The notes: generated from the letters alone by a model not told the origin. A stretch of DNA of 16,567 bases from Flavobacteriales bacterium UBA1995 (GCA_002336475.1 DDCX01000014.1:1-16567); one strand, 5' to 3'. Shown: positions 1-8,556, numbered from the stretch's first letter. Numbers and translations are program-made.

Positions 1-1086
1 GCTGCCGCCTCGAGCGGCGTCGACCTCGGCATGCGCTATCAGGTGGAAATGAAATCGGGCGCGGACACGACGTGGACCTTGCGCAACATCGGGCCCGCAG
101 CCCATCCCCTCGACCACCCGCAGGACCTTGTGGTCGGATGGAACGAGCTCGGTTATCTCCCCCAGGTGTCCCTCTCCGTGGAGGACGCCATGCAGGGGCT
201 CGCCGACGCGGACACCGTACTGCAGTTCGATGACCTCGTCAAGAGCCGCTACGAAGGCTTTGCCCTCTATGCGGGAGACGGCGAATGGATCGGGTCGTTG
301 GGCACGATGCGGCCCGGCAACGGATACCGCATGCGCTTGGGTGATCCCACCAGTGCGGAAGCGGCATCAGCGGCACCGGCCGGCACCCTCGAATGGCCCG
401 TCGTCGGCGCCTTCTACGATGCAGGATGGCGCGCGGACAATCCCTTCGACGGCACGGCGGCACCCGATGCCGCATGGCCAGAACAAGATGTCCGTGGACT
501 CGAAGGCACCATGAACATGGTGGTCCGCCTCGAGTTGCCCCCGACGCAGCCCCAAGGCTTGGGCGATGCGCTCGGTGCCTTCGTGGAAGACGAGCAAGGC
601 TTTGTCCGCTGTGTCGGACAGGCCATCCCGCTCGACAGCGATGCGGGCCTGCTGTATTTCCTCACCGTCTATGGCGAGGTGGGCACCTCGGACCTCCTGC
701 ACTTCCGTTGGAAGTCCGGCCTCACCGACCTCGAATACGTCGCCGACGAAGGCACCACGTTCGAAGCCACGCGTTTGCGCGGCGACCTGCAGGCGCCCTT
801 CCTTCTGCGCTTCTCAGAAGCCGGCCTCAGCACACCGGATCTGGATGGCGACCTCATCGCCTACCCGAATCCGTTCCGCGATGAACTGACCATCCATTGG
901 CACGGCACCCTGCCCGTACAATCCTTGCGGATCGAGGATGCGAACGGGCGACTGGTCGAAGTGCTCGACTGCGACCAGATGCTCAACGGCCCCTGCCGAT
1001 GGGTCGCTGGCGGCATCGAGAGCGGAGTGTACTTCGTCCGGGCCATGACCGCACAAGGACAGCGCACCGTTCGTGTCATCAAATGA
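1..1086 (+). CDS. T9SS-exported protein, 5' truncated, with C-terminal type-A sorting domain
   Basis: The reading frame is open from base 1, so the N-terminus and signal peptide lie outside the window; the ATG at 31 is internal. 361 residues are visible. Residues about 46-115 hold a 'GWNELGYLP...WIGSLGTM.PGNGYRM' segment, a module often seen in Bacteroidota secreted proteins. Residues about 171-272 hold a second module with 'GAFVEDEQGFVRCVG' and 'LYFLTVYGEV', resembling the 'AAFV.GECRG' domains of the same protein class. Residues about 284-361 form a T9SS type-A sorting domain: YPNPF at 288-292, a beta-rich stretch, then 'GVYFVRAMT' and a basic end. Such domains direct passage through the outer membrane by the Por/Spr machinery and are normally cleaved. 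The final function is unknown; no catalytic motif is visible. It is followed 43 bases later by another exported protein on the same strand. Confidence 0.88.
   Translation, partial: AAASSGVDLGMRYQVEMKSGADTTWTLRNIGPAAHPLDHPQDLVVGWNELGYLPQVSLSVEDAMQGLADADTVLQFDDLVKSRYEGFALYAGDGEWIGSLGTMRPGNGYRMRLGDPTSAEAASAAPAGTLEWPVVGAFYDAGWRADNPFDGTAAPDAAWPEQDVRGLEGTMNMVVRLELPPTQPQGLGDALGAFVEDEQGFVRCVGQAIPLDSDAGLLYFLTVYGEVGTSDLLHFRWKSGLTDLEYVADEGTTFEATRLRGDLQAPFLLRFSEAGLSTPDLDGDLIAYPNPFRDELTIHWHGTLPVQSLRIEDANGRLVEVLDCDQMLNGPCRWVAGGIESGVYFVRAMTAQGQRTVRVIK
850..1083 (+). other. T9SS type-A C-terminal sorting domain (protein segment)
   Basis: This segment codes the last 78 residues of the first gene. Visible hallmarks are the YPNPF box near its start, the 'L.IEDANGRLVE' beta-strand/turn, a 'GVYFVR' strand, and a short Val-Ile-Lys end. 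The pattern matches the TIGR04183-type sorting signal of Bacteroidota. It is the only such domain in the window. Confidence 0.85.
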
Positions 1087-1093
1087 TCGTTAT

Positions 1094-1115
1094 CCCCTCC
1101 CCTTTGCGGGAGGGG
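1094..1115. repeat. 8-bp perfect hairpin between two exported-protein genes
   Basis: CCCCTCCC at 1094-1101 pairs perfectly with GGGAGGGG at 1108-1115 around the loop CTTTGC. It lies in the 43-base gap between the stop at 1086 and the ATG at 1130. No T-run follows, so it is not a classical intrinsic terminator. The purine-rich right arm lies 14 bases before the ATG, so it could in principle hide or mimic a ribosome-binding region. It could also be a small dispersed palindromic repeat. Confidence 0.5.
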
Positions 1116-1129
1116 GCAACACCCTCACC

Positions 1130-4100
1130 ATGCATCACTTGATCCCCTTCCTTCACCGCTTGGCCGCCCTCCTCTGGGTGGTGGGCTTGGCCTTGTCCGC
1201 ATCTGGACAATGTCCAGGTGAAGTCTTCATGGACCATGGCGGCGGCGCCTGCGGATACGGCCTCATGAAAGGCCAAACCTTTACCGTGCCATCCGACGGG
1301 AACCTCACTTCCATCCAGCTGACCGTTTGCTCGGGCACGGAAAGCCAACTCGCCATCCGCCAGTACAACGGGGACGGCAGTGACTGGGCGGAAGGCAGCA
1401 TCATCGGCACCGCCGACGCCACCTTCCCTGCGGTGGGTTCTGTAGCGGACTGCTACGTGGGTGTCCACGGCTTCCAATACTACACAGAACGCACCTTCAC
1501 CTTTTCCGACCTCGGACTGCAGGCAGGCACCCCTTATGTGATGCACCTCGTTCAAGGGGCCGCAGCCACTGGATGCAGCGTCGGATATCCTGATGGGCAA
1601 GCTTTCCATGGCAACGGACCCCAGGTTGGAACGGACCTTGTCTTCGAATTGACCCATTGCCCGGACCCCACACTGGTGTTTGGATGCACATCCCCGTCGG
1701 CCTGCAATTATGATGCTGCCGCAACGTCCGAAGACGGCTCCTGTCTCTCGCTCGACTGCTTGGGGCAATGCGGAGGCAGCGCCTATCTGGACCCCGACTG
1801 CGGCTGCCTCACTGCAGCATCCGAGGCGGGCTCCTGTCTGGGCTGCACCGACAGCAGCGCCTGCAACTATGACGCCACCGCGACCGTGGAAGACGGATCG
1901 TGCCTTCCGACCGATTGCCACGGCGAATGCGGCGGATCGGCCGTGGTCACCGACTGCGGCTGCATCGGCGGACAGACGGGAATTCCCGCCAACGCGTGCA
2001 TCGACGGCTGCACCACAGCAGTCATCGCCAGCGACAGCACGGGGTGCAGTCCCGGCTTGATGGAAGGGCAGAGTTTTACGGTCACCACCACAGGCCATGT
2101 GAAGCAAATCTGGCTCAAAGTCTGTTGCGCCACGGATGCACAGGTCACCCTCCGGGCCTATCCGGATTCCGACCCTTGCTCACCACCCGCTTGGAATTCA
2201 GGTGAAATCATCGGCGTGAGCAACCTGGTTTCCGCCACCTGCTCCAGCCTCAGCAATTGCCTGACAGGCGGTGGCTTGGATGGGTATGCCTGGACCACTT
2301 TCCACCTTGATGACCTCCCTGTCCAGTCGGGAATACAATACGTCATCGAGCTCAATCAAGGCGTCGCCCTCTCCTCCTGCACAGCGGATTACGCAGGAGG
2401 AACAGCATTTGACGCCGCAGGCGCCGAACCCGCACGCGACCTCGTCATGGAAGTACACACCTGTGCCGCGAGCCTTGTATTTGGCTGCACCGACCCTTCG
2501 GCCTGCAGTGGTTACGATGCATCGGCCACCCATGACGATGGCAGCTGCGTCTACACCGATTGCCACGGCACCTGCGGCGGCACTGCCACCACCGACCCCA
2601 ATTGCGGATGCTTGGGCGGTGAAACCGGCATACGCCCCGAACAATGCGTCAATGGCGCGCTCCATGAAGTGCTGGCCCACGATGAAGAGACGCCGTGCTC
2701 GGCCACACTTACCGGTCAGACCGTCACCATGCCGGCAGACGGGTTCCTGACCTTGACCGCCTTCCACGTCCTGGTTTCCGCCGGACAGACGGTAGAACTC
2801 CATCGCGAGGACGGCCCCTTGGCGGGCACCCTTTTGGGTACTGCCAGCCGCGCCGCCAACAGCACACCTTGTCTGGCGGGCTCCCATGATTGGCAATCCT
2901 TCGATTTTGGGGGCATCCCCATGGAAGGAGGTCGCCAATACCGCTTCACCTTCACCTCCGGCAACGCGCGACGCATCTGCTCCTCTGCATACGATGGGGG
3001 CCATGGCATCACTGCGGCCGGCGCCGAATCCCTCGAGGACCTCGCCTTCCGCATCGTCCATCGTACCCCCCAACCCGGAGAACTTTTCTGGGGATGCACC
3101 GACCCTTCCTTCTGCAACTACGACCCTTTGGTCACCCATGACAATGGCAGTTGTGCCCCCATAGACTGCAATGGCGATTGCGCCGGGGGGGCTACTGTCG
3201 TTGCAGGGTGTGGATGCGTGGGGGGCAACACGGGCATCGACCCAGCATCCTGCACCGGATGCATGGACCCCACAGCGTGCAACTATGCACCTGATGCCAT
3301 GATCGACGACGGTTCATGCGGGGTGTTCGATTGCTTCGGCATTTGCGGAGGAACCGCGGTGGATGACCCGACTTGCGGATGCATTGGCGGTGAAACCGGC
3401 ATCGACCCTGCACTCTGTCATGCCGCACAGTGTCAAGGCACAACCACCATCAGCACCTATGCCGATGAATTTGACATGAACTTCATCGGGTTCGCCAACA
3501 GCGGCCAGACTTTTACTGCCGAGGAAAACACCTTCCTGTCCGCGGTGCGCCTGCGGCAAGTGGATGCCCCTGAGAATCCGTTGACAGTCGAACTCCGGGC
3601 CATGGACGGCGTCGACGTGCATTCGGGTACACTATTGGCCTCAGCTACCGACATCGTGTGGGAAGACACGCCCGGCGAAGGAGGCGATGTCCTGCTGAAC
3701 TTCGATGCTCCTGCGCTGATGCAATCCGGGTTGACATACGCCCTGCAGCTCCAAGGAGGCGACTGGAAGGCCATCGGGCCCTACCTCAACCTCATCGCTG
3801 GGGGCGGTGCATTTTCAGGACTGGATGCCTCAGCCGCTGCACACGACCTCTATTTCGAACTCATCACCTGTACTGATTTGTTGGGTTGTACCGTCAGCAC
3901 AGCTTGCAACTATGACAACATCGCCACCATTGACGACGGGACTTGCACCTATCCTGCCCCCGGATTGGACTGTGATGGAAATGCCTGTGTGACGGACGCT
4001 GACAATGATGGGATTTGCGCTGTTGTGGACCTCGATGACAGCAACCCTTTCGTTTGCGTGGACAGCGACAATGATGGCTGCGATGACTGCATCAGCGGCA

Positions 4101-4684
4101 CATTTAATCCTGCCGATGACGGTGACGACATCGATGGGGACGGACGATGCGACAGTGATGACCTCTGCACCGACCTCTCCGCAGACAACTACGCTGACCC
4201 CGCCAATGGCGTATGCCAAGGGATGTGCGACAACGCCCCCGTTTTTGAAGCAATCACAACGGCAGCCCCCGCCTCCGGCCCTGAAGTTTCCGACGGGCGC
4301 GTGACCTTGACACTGTCTTCGGGGAGCTTGCCTTTCACCCCCGCCTCCTCCTTCGAAGCCACTACCCTGGTCCTCACCGGGATCAACGGGTCCAACAACT
4401 ACACGCTGTCACTTGATTCCGATACCGTGTCGGTGTTGCCCGGATTCTACTCAGCCGTCGTCTTCAACGACGAAGGCTGTCCTGGTGTAGCATCGGCTCC
4501 TGGCGGAACTGCATTCGGTCAATCTGCCGTCGAACGGACTGTCATCGTAGCGTACGCACAATGCTGTGGCGGCGTGTGCGGCGTATATGATGCGGATACC
4601 GATGGCATTTGCGACAACGAGGACAACTGCACGGACCGCACTGCGCCCAACTTCAACGACCCCGCAAACGGTCCTTGCGATTGA
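1130..4684 (+). CDS. Large cysteine-rich exported modular protein (four beta modules with GCTD cassettes)
   Basis: 1184 residues from the ATG at 1130. I chose this start because it opens directly on a signal peptide (residues 1-27, hydrophobic core LAALLWVVGLAL, cut near SASGQ); the in-frame GTG at 1073 would add a non-signal leader and overlap the previous gene. Four related modules of about 140-150 residues follow (28-177, 294-445, 506-646, 768-914). Each has an early 'GQ[TS][FV]T' strand, a '[SG]G..Y' strand and usually an end like 'DL.FE..TC', suggesting repeated beta-sandwich ligand-binding or adhesive domains. They are separated by GCTD cassettes (starting at 185, 238, 452, 655, 710, 919) and 'DC.G.CGG' cassettes. 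Residues about 945-1030 and 1155-1184 are Asp-rich thrombospondin-type-3-like, and 1034-1117 resembles an SprB repeat. No T9SS sorting domain is present; the protein ends Pro-Cys-Asp. Function unknown; a surface or secreted adhesin is my inference. Confidence 0.85.
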   Translation: MHHLIPFLHRLAALLWVVGLALSASGQCPGEVFMDHGGGACGYGLMKGQTFTVPSDGNLTSIQLTVCSGTESQLAIRQYNGDGSDWAEGSIIGTADATFPAVGSVADCYVGVHGFQYYTERTFTFSDLGLQAGTPYVMHLVQGAAATGCSVGYPDGQAFHGNGPQVGTDLVFELTHCPDPTLVFGCTSPSACNYDAAATSEDGSCLSLDCLGQCGGSAYLDPDCGCLTAASEAGSCLGCTDSSACNYDATATVEDGSCLPTDCHGECGGSAVVTDCGCIGGQTGIPANACIDGCTTAVIASDSTGCSPGLMEGQSFTVTTTGHVKQIWLKVCCATDAQVTLRAYPDSDPCSPPAWNSGEIIGVSNLVSATCSSLSNCLTGGGLDGYAWTTFHLDDLPVQSGIQYVIELNQGVALSSCTADYAGGTAFDAAGAEPARDLVMEVHTCAASLVFGCTDPSACSGYDASATHDDGSCVYTDCHGTCGGTATTDPNCGCLGGETGIRPEQCVNGALHEVLAHDEETPCSATLTGQTVTMPADGFLTLTAFHVLVSAGQTVELHREDGPLAGTLLGTASRAANSTPCLAGSHDWQSFDFGGIPMEGGRQYRFTFTSGNARRICSSAYDGGHGITAAGAESLEDLAFRIVHRTPQPGELFWGCTDPSFCNYDPLVTHDNGSCAPIDCNGDCAGGATVVAGCGCVGGNTGIDPASCTGCMDPTACNYAPDAMIDDGSCGVFDCFGICGGTAVDDPTCGCIGGETGIDPALCHAAQCQGTTTISTYADEFDMNFIGFANSGQTFTAEENTFLSAVRLRQVDAPENPLTVELRAMDGVDVHSGTLLASATDIVWEDTPGEGGDVLLNFDAPALMQSGLTYALQLQGGDWKAIGPYLNLIAGGGAFSGLDASAAAHDLYFELITCTDLLGCTVSTACNYDNIATIDDGTCTYPAPGLDCDGNACVTDADNDGICAVVDLDDSNPFVCVDSDNDGCDDCISGTFNPADDGDDIDGDGRCDSDDLCTDLSADNYADPANGVCQGMCDNAPVFEAITTAAPASGPEVSDGRVTLTLSSGSLPFTPASSFEATTLVLTGINGSNNYTLSLDSDTVSVLPGFYSAVVFNDEGCPGVASAPGGTAFGQSAVERTVIVAYAQCCGGVCGVYDADTDGICDNEDNCTDRTAPNFNDPANGPCD
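1682..3950 (+). repeat. Six GCTD cysteine cassettes in the 1184-residue protein (protein-level repeat)
   Basis: Six copies of a roughly 20-residue pattern GCTx(P/S)xACNYDxxATxDDGSC begin at bases 1682, 1841, 2483, 3092, 3257 and 3884. Most are followed by a second pattern, DCxGxCGGxAxxDxxCGC. Copies occur singly or in pairs between the larger beta modules. The regular Cys spacing suggests disulfide-bonded linkers, and the Asp/Asn content suggests metal binding; both are inference. Confidence 0.85.
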
Positions 4685-4725
4685 TTCCCGCCACATCGCA
4701 CGGCGTCAAGCACGAGAAGTTTAGA

Positions 4726-5706
4726 TCAGTCGAGCCAGCCCTGCTCGCGCATCCAATCGTCGTTGTAGACCTTGCCTACGTAGCGCGAGCCGTGGTCGTG
4801 GAACAGCACAACGGCCAGATCCGTAGGCTTGAGTTCATCCTTCAACTGGCGCAGCCCTTGAAAAGCTGAACCACAGCTGTAACCGAGGAAGAGGCCTTCT
4901 TGCTTCGCAAGCTCGCGGGTGGTGAGCGCACCGTCCTTGTCGGTGACCTTTTCAAACTTGTCGATGAGGTCGAAATCGACGTTGGCCGGCAGGATGTCCT
5001 CGCCGATGCCCTCCGTGATGTAGGGGTAGATCTCCTTTTCGTCGAACTCCCCGGTTTCGTGGTACTTCTTGAAGACAGAACCATAGGAGTCAATGCCCCA
5101 AATCTGGATGTCGGGGTTCTTCTCCTTGAGGAACTTGGCCGTGCCGCTGATGGTGCCGCCCGTGCCGACCCCCGTGCAGAAGTGGGTGATCATGCCGCCG
5201 GTCTGCTTCCAAATCTCCGGACCGGTCGTCTCGTAATGCGCCTGGCGGTTGGCGAGGTTGTCATACTGGTTGCACCAGACGCTGTTTGGGATCTCCTTGT
5301 TGAGGCGCTCCGCTACGCTGTAATAGCTGTCCGGATGATCGGGCGCCACCGCCGTTGGGCAAACATGCACCTGGGCCCCCACTGCGCGGAGGATGTCGAT
5401 CTTTTCCTGCGACTGTTTGTCGCTCATGGTGCAAATCAACTGGTACCCTTTCACCGCACAAGCCAAGGCAAGGCCCATGCCCGTATTGCCACTCGTGCAC
5501 TCGATGATGGTGCCTCCGGGCTTGAGTTGGCCGTTGCGTTCCGCCGCCTCGACCATGCTCAGGGCCATGCGGTCCTTGACGCTGTGGCCGGGATTGAAGT
5601 ACTCCACCTTCGCCAAAACGGGACAAGGAAAGTCAGCAGCGACCTTGTTCAGACGGATCATGGGCGTATTGCCAATGGCGCCAAGGATGTTTTCGTGGAT
5701 GATCAT
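4726..5706 (-). CDS. PLP-dependent cysteine synthase / cystathionine beta-synthase family enzyme
   Basis: 326 residues; fold-type II PLP enzyme that joins an activated serine with sulfide (cysteine synthase) or homocysteine (cystathionine beta-synthase). Visible signatures: GNTPMIRL at 12-19, the PLP lysine K44 in 'PGHSVKDR', the substrate-binding loop TSGNTG at 71-76, and the phosphate-binding GTGGT at 181-185. The stretch 'SVAERLNKEIPNS..' and the end 'DDWMREQGWLD' resemble the catalytic core of eukaryotic cystathionine beta-synthase more than classical CysK. There is no C-terminal pair of CBS regulatory domains; the length matches a catalytic core alone. The residue before TSGNTG is Cys70 where many family members have Pro or Gly. 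It lies 37 bases downstream of the LolC/E-type permease on the same strand, so it is probably co-transcribed. Family confident; exact substrate uncertain. Confidence 0.9.
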   Translation of the reverse strand: MIIHENILGAIGNTPMIRLNKVAADFPCPVLAKVEYFNPGHSVKDRMALSMVEAAERNGQLKPGGTIIECTSGNTGMGLALACAVKGYQLICTMSDKQSQEKIDILRAVGAQVHVCPTAVAPDHPDSYYSVAERLNKEIPNSVWCNQYDNLANRQAHYETTGPEIWKQTGGMITHFCTGVGTGGTISGTAKFLKEKNPDIQIWGIDSYGSVFKKYHETGEFDEKEIYPYITEGIGEDILPANVDFDLIDKFEKVTDKDGALTTRELAKQEGLFLGYSCGSAFQGLRQLKDELKPTDLAVVLFHDHGSRYVGKVYNDDWMREQGWLD

Positions 5707-5743
5707 GACAGCGGGGTTCGGTGGCGCAAAGATACCGCCCGAC

Positions 5744-7255
5744 TCAATCGAATCTCAGCGATTCAACAGGGTCCAAGCGCGAGATATAACGCGCAGGTAA
5801 CACCATGGCCAGGGCACAGACAATGAGGATGCCAAGTTCTACGGTCGCAATGCGCGCCAGGTCGATTTCAATCGGCACCGTCGACAAGTAGTAACTCCTG
5901 GCGTCCAATGCGATCCAACCGGTCTCGCGTTGCAAGAGTGCCAGGCCGAATCCCAAGGCATTGCCCCATGCCAATCCCCGCAAGAGAATGCGGACAGCAA
6001 GCCGCACAAAAACCCCCATCAGCGGGCCATCCGCCATCCCCACCGCCTTGAGCAGGCCTATGGAGCGCGTGCGCTCGAGCATCAGCAGCAACAGGGCCGA
6101 AGCCATATTCAAAATGGCAATCAACACCATGAGTCCAATGATGAGCTCGACGTTGAGGTCCAACATGGCCAGCCATTGAAACATCTCAGGGTGGTCGTCC
6201 ACCACACTGCGCACATCCAAATCATAGGGCACCGCAAAAAAGACGCTGTCTGAAATGGTCCACAACGCATCGTAATCCTTCACCCGAAGCTCAAATCCAC
6301 CGACATACCGGCCACTGCTCCCTCCTGCCAACCTTACTTCTGGCCGCTCACCCGAGGCGTCCCAAGTGACCCAAGCCGTATCGGGCACCGTCTCTCCCCC
6401 ATCAGACACCACAACCTGCGCCGAGCCTTGACCGAGCAACGCATGGGGACCACTGCCCCTCCAATCCGTGCCGGTCCAAGTGTAACGCAGCCGGTCCTGT
6501 CCCCCTGTGGCCACAACATCGATTTCGCGCAGGCCTGGCACATCGCCCACCAGCGCGTCGGAAACCCGAATGCGGGCTTTGATTCCCCAACCGCTCAACT
6601 CCTGCAGGTGGTGGAGCGCGCAGAAAACAAACTCACCGTCGAATTCCTGCAAGCCCGTTTCATACAGGCCCACTACAGTAAACACCCTCGGGCGCAGCTC
6701 GCCCCGGGCATCGGCCAACAACAACCTCACCCTTTGACCGAGGTCCAACCCCAAAGCCCGAGCCTGAATTTCCGAGACCAACAACTCCATGGCGGTGCCC
6801 TCAGGCGTCCATTTCGGCAGCACACCCGCACGCAGTGCCCGCCCCAGAAATTCCGGATCTGCATCGGGCCCCAAACCTTTGACCACAACACCGTCGACCT
6901 CTTCACCTGTCTCCAAAATCGCCGGCCGCTGGGCAAAAGCCTGAACGTGCTCTACGCCCTGAACCGCCCGCAAAGCAGCGGTGTCCACATCGGCCCAGGC
7001 CACCCGATCCGTCCCTTGGGCACGTCCCTGGTCGGCCGCGACGACCCTCAAGTGTGCACCGAAGCCCACCACGAGCTCACGCACATCGCGCTGAAACCCC
7101 TGAACGATGGCCAATGACATGATGATCAAGGCCACCCCAACGGCCACGCCGCCTTCGGCGATGCGCACCACGGGGCGTGCAATGCCCTTGCCCGTTGGAT
7201 CCACGGTCATGCGCCTTGCGAGGAACCGAATGGCATTTCGGGAGGACTTGGACAT
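5744..7255 (-). CDS. LolC/LolE-type (FtsX-like) ABC transporter permease
   Basis: 503 residues from the ATG at 7255. The frame stays open to 7306, but that extension would run into the divergent gene at 7291 and adds no family-like sequence. The N-terminus 'FLARRM...VRIAEGGVAVGVALIIMSLAIVQGF' (first membrane segment about 35-54) is typical of the Bacteroidota LolC/E family. A large periplasmic domain (about 60-365) and three C-terminal membrane segments (about 370-393, 412-442, 469-487) follow. 'ERTRSIGLLKAVGM' is the cytoplasmic coupling region for the ATPase, and the end 'PARYISRLDPVESLRFD' matches the family terminus. It presumably extracts lipoproteins from the inner membrane with a LolD-type ATPase, which is not in this window. 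A FtsX/MacB-like permease with another substrate is the alternative. Confidence 0.88.
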   Translation of the reverse strand: MSKSSRNAIRFLARRMTVDPTGKGIARPVVRIAEGGVAVGVALIIMSLAIVQGFQRDVRELVVGFGAHLRVVAADQGRAQGTDRVAWADVDTAALRAVQGVEHVQAFAQRPAILETGEEVDGVVVKGLGPDADPEFLGRALRAGVLPKWTPEGTAMELLVSEIQARALGLDLGQRVRLLLADARGELRPRVFTVVGLYETGLQEFDGEFVFCALHHLQELSGWGIKARIRVSDALVGDVPGLREIDVVATGGQDRLRYTWTGTDWRGSGPHALLGQGSAQVVVSDGGETVPDTAWVTWDASGERPEVRLAGGSSGRYVGGFELRVKDYDALWTISDSVFFAVPYDLDVRSVVDDHPEMFQWLAMLDLNVELIIGLMVLIAILNMASALLLLMLERTRSIGLLKAVGMADGPLMGVFVRLAVRILLRGLAWGNALGFGLALLQRETGWIALDARSYYLSTVPIEIDLARIATVELGILIVCALAMVLPARYISRLDPVESLRFD

Positions 7256-7277
7256 GCGATGCAAGGTAGCGGGCGCG

Positions 7278-7285
7278 TTACTTTG
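7278..7285 (+). promoter_or_regulatory. Possible Bacteroidota -7 box before the namZ-like gene
   Basis: TTACTTTG differs by one base from the Bacteroidota consensus TAnnTTTG and ends 5 bases before the ATG at 7291. The gap to the divergent gene is only 35 bases, so the promoter must lie here or inside the neighbour. No clear -33 TTTG element is seen. Confidence 0.4.
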
Positions 7286-7290
7286 CCACC

Positions 7291-8526
7291 ATGCGTCCCT
7301 TTGCATTCCTCCCCGTCCTCTTGTGGGTATGTGCCCTGCCTCTTACAGGCCAGGTCACCCCCGGGGATGCCCGCTTCGAAGAATACCTGCCCCTGCTAAA
7401 AGACCAGCGCGTCGGCATCGTGTGCAACCACACTGCGGTGATTCCGAACACAGACGGTTCCTCGGCCCACCTTGTGGACACCCTGATGCGGCTGGGCGTC
7501 AACGTCACGGCGGCTTTTGGTCCCGAACACGGATTCCGGGGTGACCTTCCCGATGGGACCCATGCTCCGGATGGCACAGACCCCAGCACGGGTTTGCCCG
7601 TGCATTCCCTGTATGGCACGCACAAAAAACCCACCGCCGCCCAGCTTGCCGATCTCGACGTGGTGCTCTTCGATGTGCAGGATGTTGGGGTCAGGTGCTA
7701 CACCTTTCTCTCGACCCTCGTTCTGGTGATGGAAGCCTGTGCAGAGCAAAGCCTTCCCCTCATCGTATTGGATCGGCCCAACCCCAATGGGCACCTTGTA
7801 GGCGGCCCCATGTTGGATACGGCCTCGGTGCGCTCTTTTGTCGGCTTCCTCCCCATTCCATTGTCCCACGGCATGACGCTCGGTGAGTTGGCCGAGATGG
7901 CCAATGGCGAAGGGTGGCTTGGAGGAGGGTATTCTGCCTCTCCAAACCCCGCCATACAGTGCGACCTGACGGTGATCTCCTGCACAGGCTGGTCGCGCAA
8001 TGCGCGGTGGTCTGCCCCCATCGCCCCTAGCCCCAACCTGCCCACCCCGGCCGCAGTACAACTGTACCCGCACTTGGTCCTGCTCGAGGCCACCACCACC
8101 AGTGTGGGGCGCGGCACAGCAGCGCCTTTCACAAAGGTGGGCTTCCCGGGGTTTGTCAGGGGGCCCATCAGCTTTACCCCCACCCCCAATGCAGCCTCCC
8201 GGTATCCAAAACACGCAGGCAAACCGTGCCAAGGGTTCAGCGTCCTGCGCAGGCTGGGGTCATGGCAGGCACAAGGAACCGACAACCGCCTCAAACTGGA
8301 GGTGCTCAATGAGCTTCACGAAGCCTGGATGAATACCCCTGCAGGCGACCAAAACCCCTTCATCGACCGGCCCCAGTTCTTCGATCAACTCTCCGGTGGA
8401 TCGGAGCTGAGGCTGGCTTTAGAAGCGGAAGAAGGCCTCGAAGCCCTCCAAAATAAATGGGGGATGCAACGCGCCCGCTTTATGGAAATGCGCAGTGTTT
8501 ACCTTCGCTACCCCACAAGTCCCTGA
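7291..8526 (+). CDS. namZ: Exo-beta-N-acetylmuramidase, NamZ / DUF1343 family
   Basis: 411 residues, close to the family's usual length. Residues 1-21 are a signal peptide (hydrophobic LPVLLWVCALPL, cut near LTGQ). Family motifs occur in order: 'VGIVCNHTAV' at 41-50, 'AFGPEHGFRG' at 75-84, 'LFDVQDVGVRCYTF' at 126-139, 'LDRPNPNG' at 160-167, 'APSPNLPT' at 245-252 and 'GRGTAAPF' at 273-280. Characterised relatives release N-acetylmuramic acid from the non-reducing end of peptidoglycan fragments, feeding cell-wall recycling; the PEHG glutamate lies in the conserved active-site region. It acts outside the cytoplasm, presumably in the periplasm. It is divergent from the LolC/E-type permease and 30 bases upstream of a lipoprotein gene, with which it is probably co-transcribed. 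Assignment is by motif recognition. Confidence 0.88.
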   Translation: MRPFAFLPVLLWVCALPLTGQVTPGDARFEEYLPLLKDQRVGIVCNHTAVIPNTDGSSAHLVDTLMRLGVNVTAAFGPEHGFRGDLPDGTHAPDGTDPSTGLPVHSLYGTHKKPTAAQLADLDVVLFDVQDVGVRCYTFLSTLVLVMEACAEQSLPLIVLDRPNPNGHLVGGPMLDTASVRSFVGFLPIPLSHGMTLGELAEMANGEGWLGGGYSASPNPAIQCDLTVISCTGWSRNARWSAPIAPSPNLPTPAAVQLYPHLVLLEATTTSVGRGTAAPFTKVGFPGFVRGPISFTPTPNAASRYPKHAGKPCQGFSVLRRLGSWQAQGTDNRLKLEVLNELHEAWMNTPAGDQNPFIDRPQFFDQLSGGSELRLALEAEEGLEALQNKWGMQRARFMEMRSVYLRYPTSP

Positions 8527-8556
8527 CTTGAGGTTCACAACATCTGTACGAAGACC

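Noticed and set aside
1202..1213. Lipobox in the large cassette protein (Cys28 after the signal peptide)
   Set aside because: The residue before the Cys is Gln and the preceding residues do not fit the lipobox; ordinary signal peptidase I cleavage is more likely.
1079..3139. Two long minus-strand open frames (342 and 313 codons) opposite the large cassette gene
   Set aside because: They mirror the repetitive GC-rich coding strand, carry no domain or signal peptide, and lie wholly within a well-supported gene.
7256..7306. N-terminal extension of the LolC/E-type permease to 7306
   Set aside because: It would overlap the divergent muramidase start and adds 17 residues without family similarity.
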